Of a DNA stretch of 64,000 bases, positions 41,840 to 51,713 are shown in pieces. The notes under the pieces are model-generated. The model saw only the letters and a list, made by a program, of their open reading frames with translations. It made no database searches and had not been told where the DNA came from. Positions within the stretch are counted from its first letter, which is position 1. Each line of letters begins with the position of its first letter. Source of the DNA: Aureimonas ureilytica (GTDB taxonomy: Bacteria > Pseudomonadota > Alphaproteobacteria > Rhizobiales > Rhizobiaceae); assembly GCF_001475935.1 (NCBI RefSeq), contig NZ_LDQA01000013.1, positions 1 through 64,000 on the forward strand, written 5' to 3'. The translations under genes were made by a program, and so were the position numbers.

Positions 41840-43122
41840 GCCGATTTCTAAGCTTGGCTGTTGGCCTTCTCTCGTTGCTGAGCGTCGATCTCGCCGCAGC
41901 TGCCGAACCGTCGGCTCTGGCCCCTTTCCGACTGGACCCGGCTCGCCTCGATATTATCGAGCTCAACGGCGAATTGACGTCAGGTTCAGCGCTGGCCTTT
42001 CGCCGTGCTCTGCTCGCCGCCCCTAATGCGAAGATCCTCCTCCTGAACAGCCCTGGTGGGAGTGTCGATGCTGGTCTTCTGATCGCGGACGACGTTCACA
42101 CCCGTAAGCTTGCGACGCTCATTCCTGAGGGCTCGACCTGCGCATCTGCTTGTTCTTACATCTTTTTGGCAGGGCACGAGCGGCAAGCCGATGGTCGGCT
42201 CGGCGTCCATCAAATGTGGTCACAGAAGCCAGATCTCGAAAGTGCACAGATGTCGATTGCGGACGTGATCGATACGCTGAACCGCTTTGAGACGCCGATC
42301 GGCGTGGTAACGATCATGTTCCGTACGCCGCCCGATGACATGCACTTCTTCTCGCCCGAAGAAGTCGTGCGCCTTGGGATCAACAACAAGGGCGGCAGCG
42401 TCGAGCAAGTCGGACCGCAAGTCGCCGGCTCGGAGCGTGCATCCCCGCAGCCTTCGCCATCGATCACAAGTGCGGACGCCGAACCCAAGGAGGCCGCCAA
42501 GCTTTCGGAAGGGATTGCAGCAGCCGCACCCGCGCTCTCCGATCGGTCGTCAGCAGCTCTTTCGACGCTCGAAACCTACACGCGCCAGCCGACGCGGATG
42601 GCGATCTACGCAGGCCTCGACTTCTTCGGTGAGGATGTCGGAACGGCGAGCGTGGCTGACGCTCCGGCTTGCGCTGTGAAGTGCTTCGAGATGGGCGGAT
42701 CGTGCAAAGCCTTCACCTTCAACATGAAGACCCGGCCGGGGCGAGGGCCGAACTGCTTCATGAAGTCTGGTCGCGGCGAGGTGGATGGCAATTCCGCAGC
42801 CTTCTCAGGTCAGTTGCTCGCACGCTCCGAGCGCGACCCCCCGTCCATGACGCTCGACGTTATCGATCCAAACTCGGACCTTTATCAGGATGTGGACATA
42901 CCGGGCATGGACCTTTCGCGCCGGCCTCATCCTGCTACATCGCAACTGGATTGCCGTCGCGCCTGTGTGACGGATGCTCGCTGTGTCGCCTTCACCTATC
43001 TCAAACCAAAGAAGCAGTGCTGGCTGAAGAGTGGTGTGGGTACGCCTCGGGCGCTTACGGGAGCCGTGACAGGGGGAAAGAAGTCGCAGACGTTCTCGCC
43101 CAAAGTCATCTCATTGGACTGA
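41833..43122 (+). CDS. Exported ClpP-like protease with two PAN/apple-type domains
   Basis: A 429-residue protein. A signal peptide (about 1-24) is followed by a ClpP/crotonase-like domain (about 38-180) with LLLNSPGGSVDAGLLIADDV and STCASACSYIFLAGHE, the oxyanion and nucleophile-Ser context of periplasmic ClpP-like proteases, then GVHQMW. Two Cys-rich PAN/apple-like modules follow (about 250-330, CAVKCFEMGGSCKAFTFN; about 345-420, CRRACVTDARCVAFTYL). The combination suggests a protease that docks to a protein or sugar ligand outside the cytoplasm. Confidence 0.75.
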   Translation: MLSRFLSLAVGLLSLLSVDLAAAAEPSALAPFRLDPARLDIIELNGELTSGSALAFRRALLAAPNAKILLLNSPGGSVDAGLLIADDVHTRKLATLIPEGSTCASACSYIFLAGHERQADGRLGVHQMWSQKPDLESAQMSIADVIDTLNRFETPIGVVTIMFRTPPDDMHFFSPEEVVRLGINNKGGSVEQVGPQVAGSERASPQPSPSITSADAEPKEAAKLSEGIAAAAPALSDRSSAALSTLETYTRQPTRMAIYAGLDFFGEDVGTASVADAPACAVKCFEMGGSCKAFTFNMKTRPGRGPNCFMKSGRGEVDGNSAAFSGQLLARSERDPPSMTLDVIDPNSDLYQDVDIPGMDLSRRPHPATSQLDCRRACVTDARCVAFTYLKPKKQCWLKSGVGTPRALTGAVTGGKKSQTFSPKVISLD

Positions 43123-43126
43123 TCCC

Positions 43127-43462
43127 ATGACCCGTCCTATTGCGGATACGAAACTCCGAACTCTCGATCAGGAGCACGCATGGGCTGCGCTCGCGGATGT
43201 CGTAGAGGGGCGGCCGATCGATATATCGATGGAGCGAATTATTCGAGAGCGAGAAGCCATGGAGCGAGCGCTGTTCGAGAGATTGGCAGACAAGCCGGAG
43301 GAGCCATCCCTTCCTGTTGCAACTCGCACATTTTGGCGCCCTTGGCATGGGCTAGCGATAGCTGGCGCTGCGGCCTTGACCATATGGCTCGCCTCCACAC
43401 CAGCCCCGGCCGCTGAGCGCATCAAGGGCGCCATCTCCTGCCATACTTCTGCTTGGAACTGA
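43127..43462 (+). CDS. Hypothetical protein with one membrane span
   Basis: A 111-residue protein with a charged N-terminal helix (VEGRPIDISMERIIREREAM) and one span (about 74-92, LAIAGAAALTIWLASTPAPA). It starts 4 bp after the ClpP-like gene and is the third gene of that operon. It could anchor or regulate the exported proteins encoded before it; no family is recognised. Confidence 0.55.
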   Translation: MTRPIADTKLRTLDQEHAWAALADVVEGRPIDISMERIIREREAMERALFERLADKPEEPSLPVATRTFWRPWHGLAIAGAAALTIWLASTPAPAAERIKGAISCHTSAWN

Positions 43463-43472
43463 TCTCAAGCGA

Positions 43473-43793
43473 TCAGCCGAATGGATTACGAACGCGCTTG
43501 GTTGGGGCATTCTGATCGGCGGAAGTCTCCGGCAAATCGCCTTTCTTCTCCAGCGCGTCCACAATCGCGTTGATCGCTGTTTTCAGTTCACGCGCTTGTT
43601 CGAGGCCCCGCTTGTCGAGAGCTAAGTCAATCGAGCCGCTGATCGAAACCCGATCCGTGCCGTTCTCGATTGTGAGCCCGCCAACCGTCAGAGCCACGCT
43701 GTCATTAGCAAAAGGATGGAAAGGGTTCGATCCCTGCGAACTGGAGGACGCGCCTTGAGCCGCTTCGGTCTCCGAATGCTTGTCGCGTGTCAT
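43473..43793 (-). CDS. Hypothetical protein
   Basis: A 106-residue protein starting MTRDKHSETEAAQGASSSSQ, a low-complexity N-terminus followed by a coherent core (ANDSVALTVGGLTIENGTDR, ISGSIDLALDKRGLEQAREL). ATG 43793 is preferred to an upstream start lying inside the nuclease gene. It stops 11 bp from the convergent gene's stop. Function unknown. Confidence 0.55.
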   Translation of the reverse strand: MTRDKHSETEAAQGASSSSQGSNPFHPFANDSVALTVGGLTIENGTDRVSISGSIDLALDKRGLEQARELKTAINAIVDALEKKGDLPETSADQNAPTKRVRNPFG

Positions 43794-43795
43794 GC

Positions 43796-44569
43796 CTACT
43801 CCTGACGACAGGCCCGTGGCTGCGTCAGCGCCAAGCGCTGCGTTCCTACGGGCAATGATGGGTATATCTCGATGCCGCTCATGGTCTTGAACGCTTCGAC
43901 GCTCATGATGCGACAATTGGGCGTGTCGTCGTTGTCGGCAACATACACGGCCGCTCCGCCTCGTTTGGGATCATAGACCGCCTTCCAGACTATGGTCGGA
44001 ACGAGGACATTGTTCGTGCCTATGGCCTGGACATCTTGGCCAATGAACAAAGGGCCGGTGACGATCCACACCTCACCGTCCATGGAGGCGACGTCACGCA
44101 CCGTTTCTTCGATCTGGCTCCATAGGCCGGTGTTCAGCCGGTGATTTTGCGGGACCATGTTGGAGAGCGAGAAGCTCTCGGCTTGCGACTTTGCATCGGG
44201 CATATCGCCGGAGGGGGCCATATGGCCCCGATCGAAGCCAGACCCCTTGTAGTCCGCCAGCTCGGATCGCTCTGAAGGGGGCAGAGCCTTCTCTGCGTGA
44301 AATCGATTGGTTCGGGACATGCCCTCGGCCGCCTCGACCTGGGCAGCCGTCAGATGCTCACCGACCCAGAGTGGGGTTCGAGTTATGCCGGAATGAAGTA
44401 CGGCGAATTGGCGAAAGCAGAGTTCGCGCGTGGGCATTGCCTGAGCCAGACGGTTGAAATCTGGTGCCTGCCCCTGAAGGAAGCTGTCGGGACAGTTCGA
44501 GGTGACAGCGTAGGCCGGTGAGCCGCAATTCAGAAAAGCCAACGCAGCGAGACCTAAAAGGCAATTCAT
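43796..44569 (-). CDS. Secreted DNA/RNA non-specific endonuclease (NUC1 type)
   Basis: A 257-residue nuclease of the beta-beta-alpha metal family. A signal peptide (about 1-21, LLGLAALAFLNCGSPAYA) precedes the catalytic block SGFDRGHMAPSGDM, with the general-base His in DRGH, and LSNMVPQNHRLNTGLWSQIE with the metal-binding Asn. ATG 44569 (MNCLLGLAAL) gives the best signal peptide. It would degrade nucleic acids in the periplasm or outside the cell. It is 2 bp from the next leftward gene. Confidence 0.88.
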   Translation of the reverse strand: MNCLLGLAALAFLNCGSPAYAVTSNCPDSFLQGQAPDFNRLAQAMPTRELCFRQFAVLHSGITRTPLWVGEHLTAAQVEAAEGMSRTNRFHAEKALPPSERSELADYKGSGFDRGHMAPSGDMPDAKSQAESFSLSNMVPQNHRLNTGLWSQIEETVRDVASMDGEVWIVTGPLFIGQDVQAIGTNNVLVPTIVWKAVYDPKRGGAAVYVADNDDTPNCRIMSVEAFKTMSGIEIYPSLPVGTQRLALTQPRACRQE

Positions 44570-44842
44570 GGTCCCGATAGCTCTGATCACCACCTCTTCC
44601 CCTCATTTGCGTTCGAATGCAGCGGCTGATGATCCGATGCTCTTCTTTACACGATCACCAGAAACTGTGTTGCTCTTCTCATAGGCTCCGTTGCGAGGCT
44701 TTTCGAGTATGGTAGCCCCTGGACCGAAGCCTCTTTGAAGAGGACGATCCGTCTGTCCAATCGAGCGGCGTGAGAACGCAATCGATAACATCAGGGCGAC
44801 ATGCTATGCCGCACCGCACACTATGGCGGTGGACGGGCGACG

Positions 44843-46729
44843 ATGACCTACAGGGAAGACATTGACGGCCTTCGAGCGATCGCTGTTCTCAGCGTAATCC
44901 TCTATCATTTTAAGTTCACCTCTTTCGGGGGTGGCTACATCGGCGTCGATGTCTTCTTTGTCATCTCCGGCTATCTCATCACCGGAATTATCGCCCGCGA
45001 GATCGAACAAGGCAGGTTCTCCTTCCTCTCGTTCTACGAGCGCCGTATCCGCCGGATTTTTCCGGCCCTCTTCGTCGTCCTTATGGCCACGGCGGTCTAT
45101 GGGCTCTGGGGTCTCTATCCCACGGAATACAAGGAACTCGGGGGCAGCATCGCCGCCACCCTCGCGTTCGCTTCGAACTTCTTTTTCTACTCTCTGAGCG
45201 ACTATTTCCGACCAGACGTCGAGATCAAACCCCTCCTGCACACGTGGTCGCTGGCGGTGGAAGAACAGTATTATCTGGTGTTCCCGCTCTTCCTGGTGTT
45301 GGCCTATCGCTATAGCCGGCGTCTCGTCGTGCCGCTGATTGTCGGGATCGGTCTCGTATCGTTCGCGCTTTCGGTTTGGCTTGTACGATCGCAGCCAGCG
45401 GCAGCCTTCTATCTCTCGCCTCCGCGGTTTTGGGAGATGCTGGTCGGCTCCTTCCTCGCTCTCGCACCACTGCCAGCCCTGAGGGCACGCTGGTCGCGTG
45501 AGATCGTGTCCATTCTCGGATTGGGTGCGATCCTGGCGTCTGCGCTCTTCTACAAGTCTGGAGCGCCATTCCCTGGGTTTCGCGCGCTACCGCCCGTCTT
45601 GGGAGCTGCGGCCGTTCTCTATGCTGGGGAGCATGGAACGAGCTGGGTCGCTCGCCTCCTGTCCATGCGGCCGATGGTCGTCATCGGGCTCATGTCCTAT
45701 TCGCTCTATCTCTGGCACTGGCCCATCGCTGCCTTTGCCCATCTCTGGTTCGATCGGCCGCTGGAGGTTCAGGACAGTTGGGTCTTGCTGCCCCTGACTG
45801 CGGTCCTGTCTTTCGTGTCCTGGCACTTTGTGGAGCGACCCTTCCGAAAGCCAGGAGTGATGTCGCGCTCTCGGCTATGGGCGACAAACCTATCCCTCTC
45901 TGGCATCGGGATCGTTCTCGGGATCGCTGTTCTGTTCGGTAGCGGGTTCCCGTCGCGGTTCACACCACAGGTCGCGGCGATGGCATCGAACTTGGAATAT
46001 GACGATGCCGCCGTTTATCGACGCGGCACCTGCTTCATCGACAGCAACATCCAATCTGCCTCGGATTTCTCCACCGATGTCTGCCTGGCCCGAGATCCTG
46101 CGAAGCCCAACCTCCTTTTGATCGGGGATAGCCATGCGGCGCATCTCTGGATCGGACTGAAGGAGGCTCTGCCCTCCATGAACGTCATGCAGGCCGCTTC
46201 CACCGGGTGCAAACCCGTGATCGGCGGGAAGGGCCTTCCCAACTGCGTCGCGTTCATGAATGGGATATTCGAGCGGCTCAATGAGCTTCATCCTTCGCTC
46301 GTGCTGTTGTCGGGTCGCTGGTCTCCAGACGACCTACCCTATGTCACCGCGACCGCTTCAAAGCTCAAGGCGGATGGCTGGAACGTCGTCGTTTCAGGCC
46401 CGATCGTGGAATACCAGATCGCGTTGGCTCGAATTCTGGCGGATGCCGATCGAGATCACCATCCAGGGCTACCCGCCGAGCGTCTGGTGTCTTTGCCAAA
46501 AAAGGTCGATGCGTTGCTGCGCGAGCGAATGGCGAGCGTGTCCGTCCCATACGTTTCCGTCTATGAGCTTATGTGCCCCAACGGCGTCTGCCAGACGACG
46601 ACATCAGACGGTGATCCCATGCAGTGGGATTACGGTCATCTCACAAAGCAGGGCTCCATCGAGCTCGCAAAGCGGATCGTGAAGCAGCTGCCTTTTGCGG
46701 CGGGCACCGATATCTCGCAGACCCAATAG
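44843..46729 (+). CDS. OafA/YrhL-type acyltransferase with SGNH domain
   Basis: A 628-residue membrane protein: an Acyltransferase_3 domain with about ten spans (DIDGLRAIAVLSVILYHFKF, GGYIGVDVFFVISGYLITGI, ERRIRRIFPALFVV) and a C-terminal SGNH hydrolase-like domain (from about 400; LLLIGDSHAAHLW for the Ser block, WDYGHLTKQGS for Asp-His). Such fused proteins O-acetylate surface polysaccharides. ATG 44843 begins the classical MTYREDIDGLRA start. Likely acts on the polymer made by the neighbouring polysaccharide genes. Confidence 0.88.
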   Translation: MTYREDIDGLRAIAVLSVILYHFKFTSFGGGYIGVDVFFVISGYLITGIIAREIEQGRFSFLSFYERRIRRIFPALFVVLMATAVYGLWGLYPTEYKELGGSIAATLAFASNFFFYSLSDYFRPDVEIKPLLHTWSLAVEEQYYLVFPLFLVLAYRYSRRLVVPLIVGIGLVSFALSVWLVRSQPAAAFYLSPPRFWEMLVGSFLALAPLPALRARWSREIVSILGLGAILASALFYKSGAPFPGFRALPPVLGAAAVLYAGEHGTSWVARLLSMRPMVVIGLMSYSLYLWHWPIAAFAHLWFDRPLEVQDSWVLLPLTAVLSFVSWHFVERPFRKPGVMSRSRLWATNLSLSGIGIVLGIAVLFGSGFPSRFTPQVAAMASNLEYDDAAVYRRGTCFIDSNIQSASDFSTDVCLARDPAKPNLLLIGDSHAAHLWIGLKEALPSMNVMQAASTGCKPVIGGKGLPNCVAFMNGIFERLNELHPSLVLLSGRWSPDDLPYVTATASKLKADGWNVVVSGPIVEYQIALARILADADRDHHPGLPAERLVSLPKKVDALLRERMASVSVPYVSVYELMCPNGVCQTTTSDGDPMQWDYGHLTKQGSIELAKRIVKQLPFAAGTDISQTQ

Positions 46730-46881
46730 CGGGCTTGGCCAAGGGTCTAGTCGTGGATGCAGCTGCGCTCAAGCATGAGCGCCCCACACGATAAGGGGGC
46801 TTGTCGGCTGCTTCGGAGGTATCACCGTCAAGGGCGCCTGCACGCCACCTGATGACTCTATGGCTTCCCTTCCGATCTCGG

Positions 46882-47976
46882 TTACGTTCGCTCGGGCACA
46901 GCTTCGAGGACGCGGGGTCTACGCATGTGCAGGGCTCTGCTCAACCGAGTTGTCAGAGGTCGCTCGATAAGCTCGTACACCAGCGCTGCGCCGATGAGGG
47001 CGATCGCCGTCGCCAGGGCTACGTATGTCCAAGGATTGTTGACACCGAGCCTCGAGGCCGCGATCGCCACCAAATTAATGGAGAAAGGATGGGAGAGGTA
47101 TAGCGCGAAGGAGGCATCTCCTCCGAACACGAGGGCGCGCTTGAACAGGCCGTTAGTCGCATGATCCCTCTGCGCGATCAGCGCCGGGCCAGCGCACATC
47201 ACAAGCGCGGGAATGCCAACCCAAACGGCTCTCAACCCGTATTCGAAGTGCATTCCCGCGACGTGCATCAGCGAGAGCAGACCACATCCAACTGCGAAAA
47301 CCAGCCAACCTTTGACGGCGGAGAAACGGAAGCCACGGGCGCGGATCTCCGCCAGAGCGATGCCGTAGACGAACTCCAGAACGATCGAGTTCGACCAGAA
47401 TGCCATAGGCCCGGATTGGAAATGGATGACCAGAGGCGAGAGGCCGAGGAGGGTCACGGCGCCCACGATGATCGACAGGCCGACCTTCCTGCTGAAGAAC
47501 AGCCCGACGCAAAACACGACGTAGAAGAGGAACTCGAACTGGAGCGTCCACCCCAAAATCATGATCGGGTAGAACTGACCGTAGGGGTTTTCGACCGGGA
47601 AGAAGAGGAAGGATCCCAGGACATGCCAGGGGTCGATTTCCGCATGACTGATGTGCCCGGCGAACAACCAGATGGCCAATAGCATACAGACGGTTGCCCC
47701 CCAGTAGGGAGGCACGATCCGCACGAGGCGTCGAACGATGAAGTTCGCCGGCGCCCCCTCAAGGCCGAACTGATCGCGGCACAGATGGTACATGATGAAG
47801 CCGCTGATCACGAAGAACACGTCCACGCCAGCGCCCCAATAGACGGGGTTGATCGGCGTGTAGCTCGCCAGATTGAGGAAGCGCTGTTCTCCCGCTTCAT
47901 GCTGGACGTGGCTGATCAACACCATCATCGACGCGATAAAGCGAAGGATCTGAAGTTCGTAGATGGTCTTGTTCAT
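46882..47976 (-). CDS. Acyltransferase_3 family protein, ExoZ-like
   Basis: A 364-residue integral membrane acyltransferase: YELQILRFIASMMVLISHVQ (catalytic-type His), GAGVDVFFVISGFIMYHL, FIVRRLVRIVPPYW and about ten spans. It lacks an SGNH domain and resembles ExoZ, which acetylates exopolysaccharide subunits. It converges on the OafA-like gene, so the two modification genes are in separate transcripts. A C-rich/G-rich dyad near 46781-46800 may separate them. Confidence 0.85.
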   Translation of the reverse strand: MNKTIYELQILRFIASMMVLISHVQHEAGEQRFLNLASYTPINPVYWGAGVDVFFVISGFIMYHLCRDQFGLEGAPANFIVRRLVRIVPPYWGATVCMLLAIWLFAGHISHAEIDPWHVLGSFLFFPVENPYGQFYPIMILGWTLQFEFLFYVVFCVGLFFSRKVGLSIIVGAVTLLGLSPLVIHFQSGPMAFWSNSIVLEFVYGIALAEIRARGFRFSAVKGWLVFAVGCGLLSLMHVAGMHFEYGLRAVWVGIPALVMCAGPALIAQRDHATNGLFKRALVFGGDASFALYLSHPFSINLVAIAASRLGVNNPWTYVALATAIALIGAALVYELIERPLTTRLSRALHMRRPRVLEAVPERT

Positions 47977-48791
47977 TCCAGCACCGATCCGTTGCGAGCA
48001 TGGGTCGCAATAGGGCTATTTTTGAACCCACTCGATAGCAGATATCGACAAGGCTGCCAGGGAAGAACGCCTCGATGTACGGTGCCGGAACGCGCGGTGA
48101 TTGGAGCATACGGCGCGCGAAGACCATACCCTTCCAGTGACGGCAAGGCGCGAAGAAGCGGTCAGGCGTCATCGAGGATGATCCTTGAAAACGCTCGGGC
48201 AGGGGGATATTTTGTGGAGGTGGACGCCAGGGTTGCTGCCCTGACGCCCGGTACGCTTAGATGAAGAGATGGACCCGGAGTTCAGCCTGCCAGCCGCTCC
48301 GGGTCTTCTTCACTTTTAGCGTGATGTTCAGTGGAAAGAACCACATCGACATCACCTCCAAGGAGAGCAAAGCCGTTGCCTCGGCCGTGGTGGCTTATCC
48401 TCCACGGTAGCGCCCGGCTGGCTTGACGCGGCTGCTTTAGCTCTCGATCTTGGTCCAGCGGTTCATAAGCATCAGCAGTGCGATCAAGGCAAGGCTTCCA
48501 GGGAAGAGCGCCGAGCGGACTTGCAAGGCCGGAAGCGTACCGAATGGCCGGATCGCCTCGGCTGGCCGTTTGGGTTCGAGCGCGACCCCATCCCGAAAAA
48601 GGGCTCCAGGGACCATCAAATGGCTGACCTTGCCGGCGCAATTCAGCCATAGCGTCCTGTGGTATAAACGGGCAGGCGAGTTCAGGCAGTGACGGAGACC
48701 GAAGGCGCGTTATGACCCTCAGAAAGCTGACGGCATCCCGTTTAAGATTTGAACCTGGCGTCCGATACGCCCAACTCGGCGCAGGTCCGTC
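47977..48791. other. Long gene-poor stretch in the polysaccharide region
   Basis: About 815 bp with no convincing gene. A leftward frame of 60 residues (48437-48619) has a hydrophobic core and an 87-bp frame (48712-48798) overlaps the next start, but neither has support from a family. The stretch must include the promoters of the ExoZ-like gene (leftward) and the O-antigen ligase-like gene (rightward). Confidence 0.45.
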
Positions 48792-50081
48792 ATGGTGAAT
48801 GTCCCCTACCAGCGGACCGACAACAGCATCGATCGCGCAGCCAACGCCTTCCTCGATCGCGGCCTCTTCAAGCTCCTGATCGTTCTATCGATCATCCAGT
48901 TCAGTGGCGCCTGGTATTGGGGCGGCTTCGACGCTAGCTCGGCATCGCTGGAAGGCCAGCAAATGTTCGGGACACCGTTCCGATATCTGGTGTGGGGGAG
49001 CATATCCCTGGCGTTTGCCGTCTACCTGTCTCGATATACGTACCGAGCTCCTCTGCGGGCGCTGATGCCCTTCCTCCCGTTTTTGGGGGTGGGGGTCATA
49101 TCCGGGTTGCTGGGCGAAAATATCCTGATCGCGGTACGATCCATCACGTTCTGGATACTGATGTTCCTGAGCGCTTTCGCCTCGGCCGCCATGCTGAAAC
49201 CGCGATCGATCGCGTTCATCATCACCAACACGTTGATGGTGCTCGTTCTCGCGTCCATTGCCATGTCGATCCTCAATCCGACCATCGGTGTCTCAGTCTA
49301 CGGCGGCGAGACGGTTTGGGTTGGCTTGTTCACGCAGAAGAACACGTTCGGCTTTCTCGCCATGTGCGGCTTCCTGTGCGCTTACGCATTCCATCCCACG
49401 ATCGGACGCCTCAGAACGGCGTTGCTGGGCATAGGGTCGGCCGTTTGCCTCTTCATGTCCGGATCGATGGGAGCGCTCATGATCGCGTTTGGTGCGATCA
49501 GCTACATGGCGCTGGTGATTGCGATCCTGCGTGCCCGTGTCACGACTCCGATTGCGTCGACAATCATCATCGTCAGCGTGGCGTCCCTGGTTGTGTTCGT
49601 TCTGACCAACTGGACCGACATCACGCAGACTTTGGGACGAGATCCGACCCTGACGGGGCGAACCGAAATCTGGTCGGCCTACCTCAGCGAAGCCTACAAG
49701 AACTGGTTCATCGGCCTTGGACCCGGCTCCTTCTCGGGTGAATCCCGAACCGTCATGACCCTGTTCTACATGTTGAAGGAGCTGGGCAATATCAGGCAGC
49801 CCCACAACGCCTACATTCTGTCGTTCGGCGAAGGCGGCATTCTAGGGGTGACCGCCTATGTGTCGGCGCTGGCCTACATGGCGTTCGTGGCTCCGTTCCG
49901 GCATCGCACCCCTGAATCCGCCGTCTGCGCCATGTTTGCGTTCGCGATCCTGGTCGCCAGCATTTCGGAGGGGCGAGGCGTGTTCATCGCCACGATCGAG
50001 GGGTATCTGCTTCTCCTGTTCCGTACGCTTGCAGTCCGCTCTACGGGGCCGAACTACATTCATAGCAGCCGGCGTGTTTGA
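48792..50081 (+). CDS. O-antigen ligase/polymerase-like membrane protein
   Basis: A 429-residue polytopic protein with about eleven spans and the Wzy_C-type loop in TGRTEIWSAYLSEAYKNWFI...GPGSFSGES and RQPHNAYILSFGEGGILG, the conserved periplasmic region of O-antigen ligases and ExoQ-like polymerases. It would polymerise or transfer a surface polysaccharide. Start ATG 48792. The neighbouring acyltransferases and glycosyltransferase support a surface-polysaccharide role. Confidence 0.85.
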   Translation: MVNVPYQRTDNSIDRAANAFLDRGLFKLLIVLSIIQFSGAWYWGGFDASSASLEGQQMFGTPFRYLVWGSISLAFAVYLSRYTYRAPLRALMPFLPFLGVGVISGLLGENILIAVRSITFWILMFLSAFASAAMLKPRSIAFIITNTLMVLVLASIAMSILNPTIGVSVYGGETVWVGLFTQKNTFGFLAMCGFLCAYAFHPTIGRLRTALLGIGSAVCLFMSGSMGALMIAFGAISYMALVIAILRARVTTPIASTIIIVSVASLVVFVLTNWTDITQTLGRDPTLTGRTEIWSAYLSEAYKNWFIGLGPGSFSGESRTVMTLFYMLKELGNIRQPHNAYILSFGEGGILGVTAYVSALAYMAFVAPFRHRTPESAVCAMFAFAILVASISEGRGVFIATIEGYLLLLFRTLAVRSTGPNYIHSSRRV

Positions 50082-50156
50082 TTTCCGGCGCTGGAGCTGT
50101 TGCCAATGGGGGCTTGTGATGGGGCTATCCGCCCCAATCACTTTCCCTCGGCGAAT

Positions 50157-50357
50157 TTACCAAGCGTCGCCGGAAACGAAGTCGGCGACCTCCTGCTCGG
50201 TTGCGCGCCTGTACTGACGAGCACCGTTGATCCAACGGGTCATGACGACCTCTTTGCAAACTTCACCCGTATCCAGCTTCACAGGAGACAACTGGACAAT
50301 CGCCTCCCACTCGCTCGATCGCCGAGCACCGAAAAACCAATGCAAAAGTTTGAACAT
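50157..50357 (-). CDS. Small hypothetical protein
   Basis: A 66-residue protein starting MFKLLHWFFGARRSSEWEAI and continuing VVMTRWINGARQYRRATEQE, ending VADFVSGDAW. The compact pattern of aromatic and charged residues and good codon use favour a real gene; upstream starts (to 50528) add a segment of lower coding quality. It is leftward between two rightward polysaccharide genes. Function unknown. Confidence 0.5.
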   Translation of the reverse strand: MFKLLHWFFGARRSSEWEAIVQLSPVKLDTGEVCKEVVMTRWINGARQYRRATEQEVADFVSGDAW

Positions 50358-50661
50358 GCCAGACACCGTTCGCAATCTGAACGCTCTATAAGCGTGTGAA
50401 ATAGCACGTACCAGTTTAAAAGCCCAAGCGTATTCCCCAAGGGCACACGACGCTAACAGAGGCTTATCATTTAACTCGAGAAGCCACTTCGTTGTTGGAC
50501 AGACACGTGGCGACCCGTCTTGTAACAAAGAAACTTTACCCGTCCTCTAAAGAATGAAGTATGAAGAACCGACGCGTGTGCGTCGCGATATGGGAGCGTC
50601 TACATCAGGTCGTTGAAGCATCGCTCGAAGCCGATGGGACGCAGATGGGATCGATTTGGGC

Positions 50662-51570
50662 ATGACGGATCTTGTCATCGGGATACCTACCTTTCGGCGC
50701 CCTGGTCTCCTGCTGAGATTGCTCGAAAGCCTCCAACCAGAAATCGCCGGTCGTGAGCTGACGCTTATCGTCGCCGACAATGACTGCGATCCCGTAGTTG
50801 AGACGCTCGTCTCCGAGTTTCCGCGCGAGGCCGGGCAGCGCTTCATCTATCTGCCCGTGTCCGAGCGTGGCCTTTCTCCCAACCGCAACGCTCTCGTGGA
50901 CGCGGCTATGCGGGAAGCGCCCGACTGGCGCCGCCTCATCATGATGGACGACGATGGGTATGTGTCCGAAGGTTGGCTGGCGACCCTTCTCGCCTGCGCC
51001 GACACTTACGAGCCGCACCTTGTGGGCGGGCCAGTTGAAGGCTTGCTTCCGCCCGATGCCGGGCTTCTTGCGCGCAACAGCATCTTTGCCAGCCGTCGCG
51101 GCGCCGCGACAGGGCCGACCAAGCTCCTGCGTACCGCGCAGAACCTTCTCATCTCACGCCGCCTACTCGACCTCGTGGAAAGCCCTCTTTTCCGCAACGC
51201 CTACAAAGCCTCCGGTGGAGAGGACTACGACTTGTTCCGCCGAGTTCAAGCGGCTGGGGGAGAGATGGTCTGGTGTGAAGAGGCATTGGTCTACGAGCCG
51301 CCTGCGGAGCAGCTGCGCCCCGCTACGGTGCTGAAACGCTACTATACGACCGGCATCTACATGTCGAAAATCGATCAAAGCTATGATGGCACGGGCGCGA
51401 CGTGGCGGCTGGCCGTCAAGGGCAGCGTCGGTGCGCTCGCTCGGCTTGCCTTATCGTTGCCAAAGCTGCGCAAGGATCCCATCGCCAAGAACCTTCTGAC
51501 GATCGCCCATTACTCGGGCCGCCTCGTCGGGATGGCCGGAGGCCATACGTCGCGATACGACAAGTCATAG
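50662..51570 (+). CDS. Family 2 glycosyltransferase
   Basis: A 302-residue GT-A enzyme: TDLVIGIPTFRRPGLLLRLL at the N-terminus, ERGLSPNRNALVDAAMREA, the metal-binding MMDDDGYVSEGWL (DxD), and GGEDYDLFRRVQAAGGEMVW with the later acidic pair. It transfers a sugar from a nucleotide donor in surface polysaccharide assembly. ATG 50662 is chosen over TTG 50656. It has no C-terminal membrane span and probably works at the cytoplasmic face. Confidence 0.85.
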   Translation: MTDLVIGIPTFRRPGLLLRLLESLQPEIAGRELTLIVADNDCDPVVETLVSEFPREAGQRFIYLPVSERGLSPNRNALVDAAMREAPDWRRLIMMDDDGYVSEGWLATLLACADTYEPHLVGGPVEGLLPPDAGLLARNSIFASRRGAATGPTKLLRTAQNLLISRRLLDLVESPLFRNAYKASGGEDYDLFRRVQAAGGEMVWCEEALVYEPPAEQLRPATVLKRYYTTGIYMSKIDQSYDGTGATWRLAVKGSVGALARLALSLPKLRKDPIAKNLLTIAHYSGRLVGMAGGHTSRYDKS

Positions 51571-51713
51571 GGCTCTGTCAGGCAGACGCGGCTTTCTGTT
51601 TGAAGCGCCTTAGCTCTCTGGTGTTGCCCTTCCGTCATCACCCATAGAGTGTGGACGTGCAATTCATACGTTTCGGTAAGTTAACGAAATGTGTGTCTAT
51701 CGCGGGGGACTAA

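Noticed and set aside
47897-48172. A 91-residue leftward frame overlapping the ExoZ-like start
   Set aside because: It overlaps a clear gene by 80 bp, has no recognisable family and its coding character is poor.
48437-48619. A 60-residue leftward frame with a hydrophobic stretch
   Set aside because: No family, no neighbouring operon and weak codon pattern; left as part of the gene-poor stretch.
48712-48798. A 29-codon upstream frame overlapping the O-antigen ligase-like start
   Set aside because: It could be a leader peptide, but no ribosome-binding site, conserved peptide or attenuator hairpin supports it.
50449-50466. gacgctaacag resembling the IS5-type end
   Set aside because: Only 11 bases match and neither CTAG nor transposase sequence follows.
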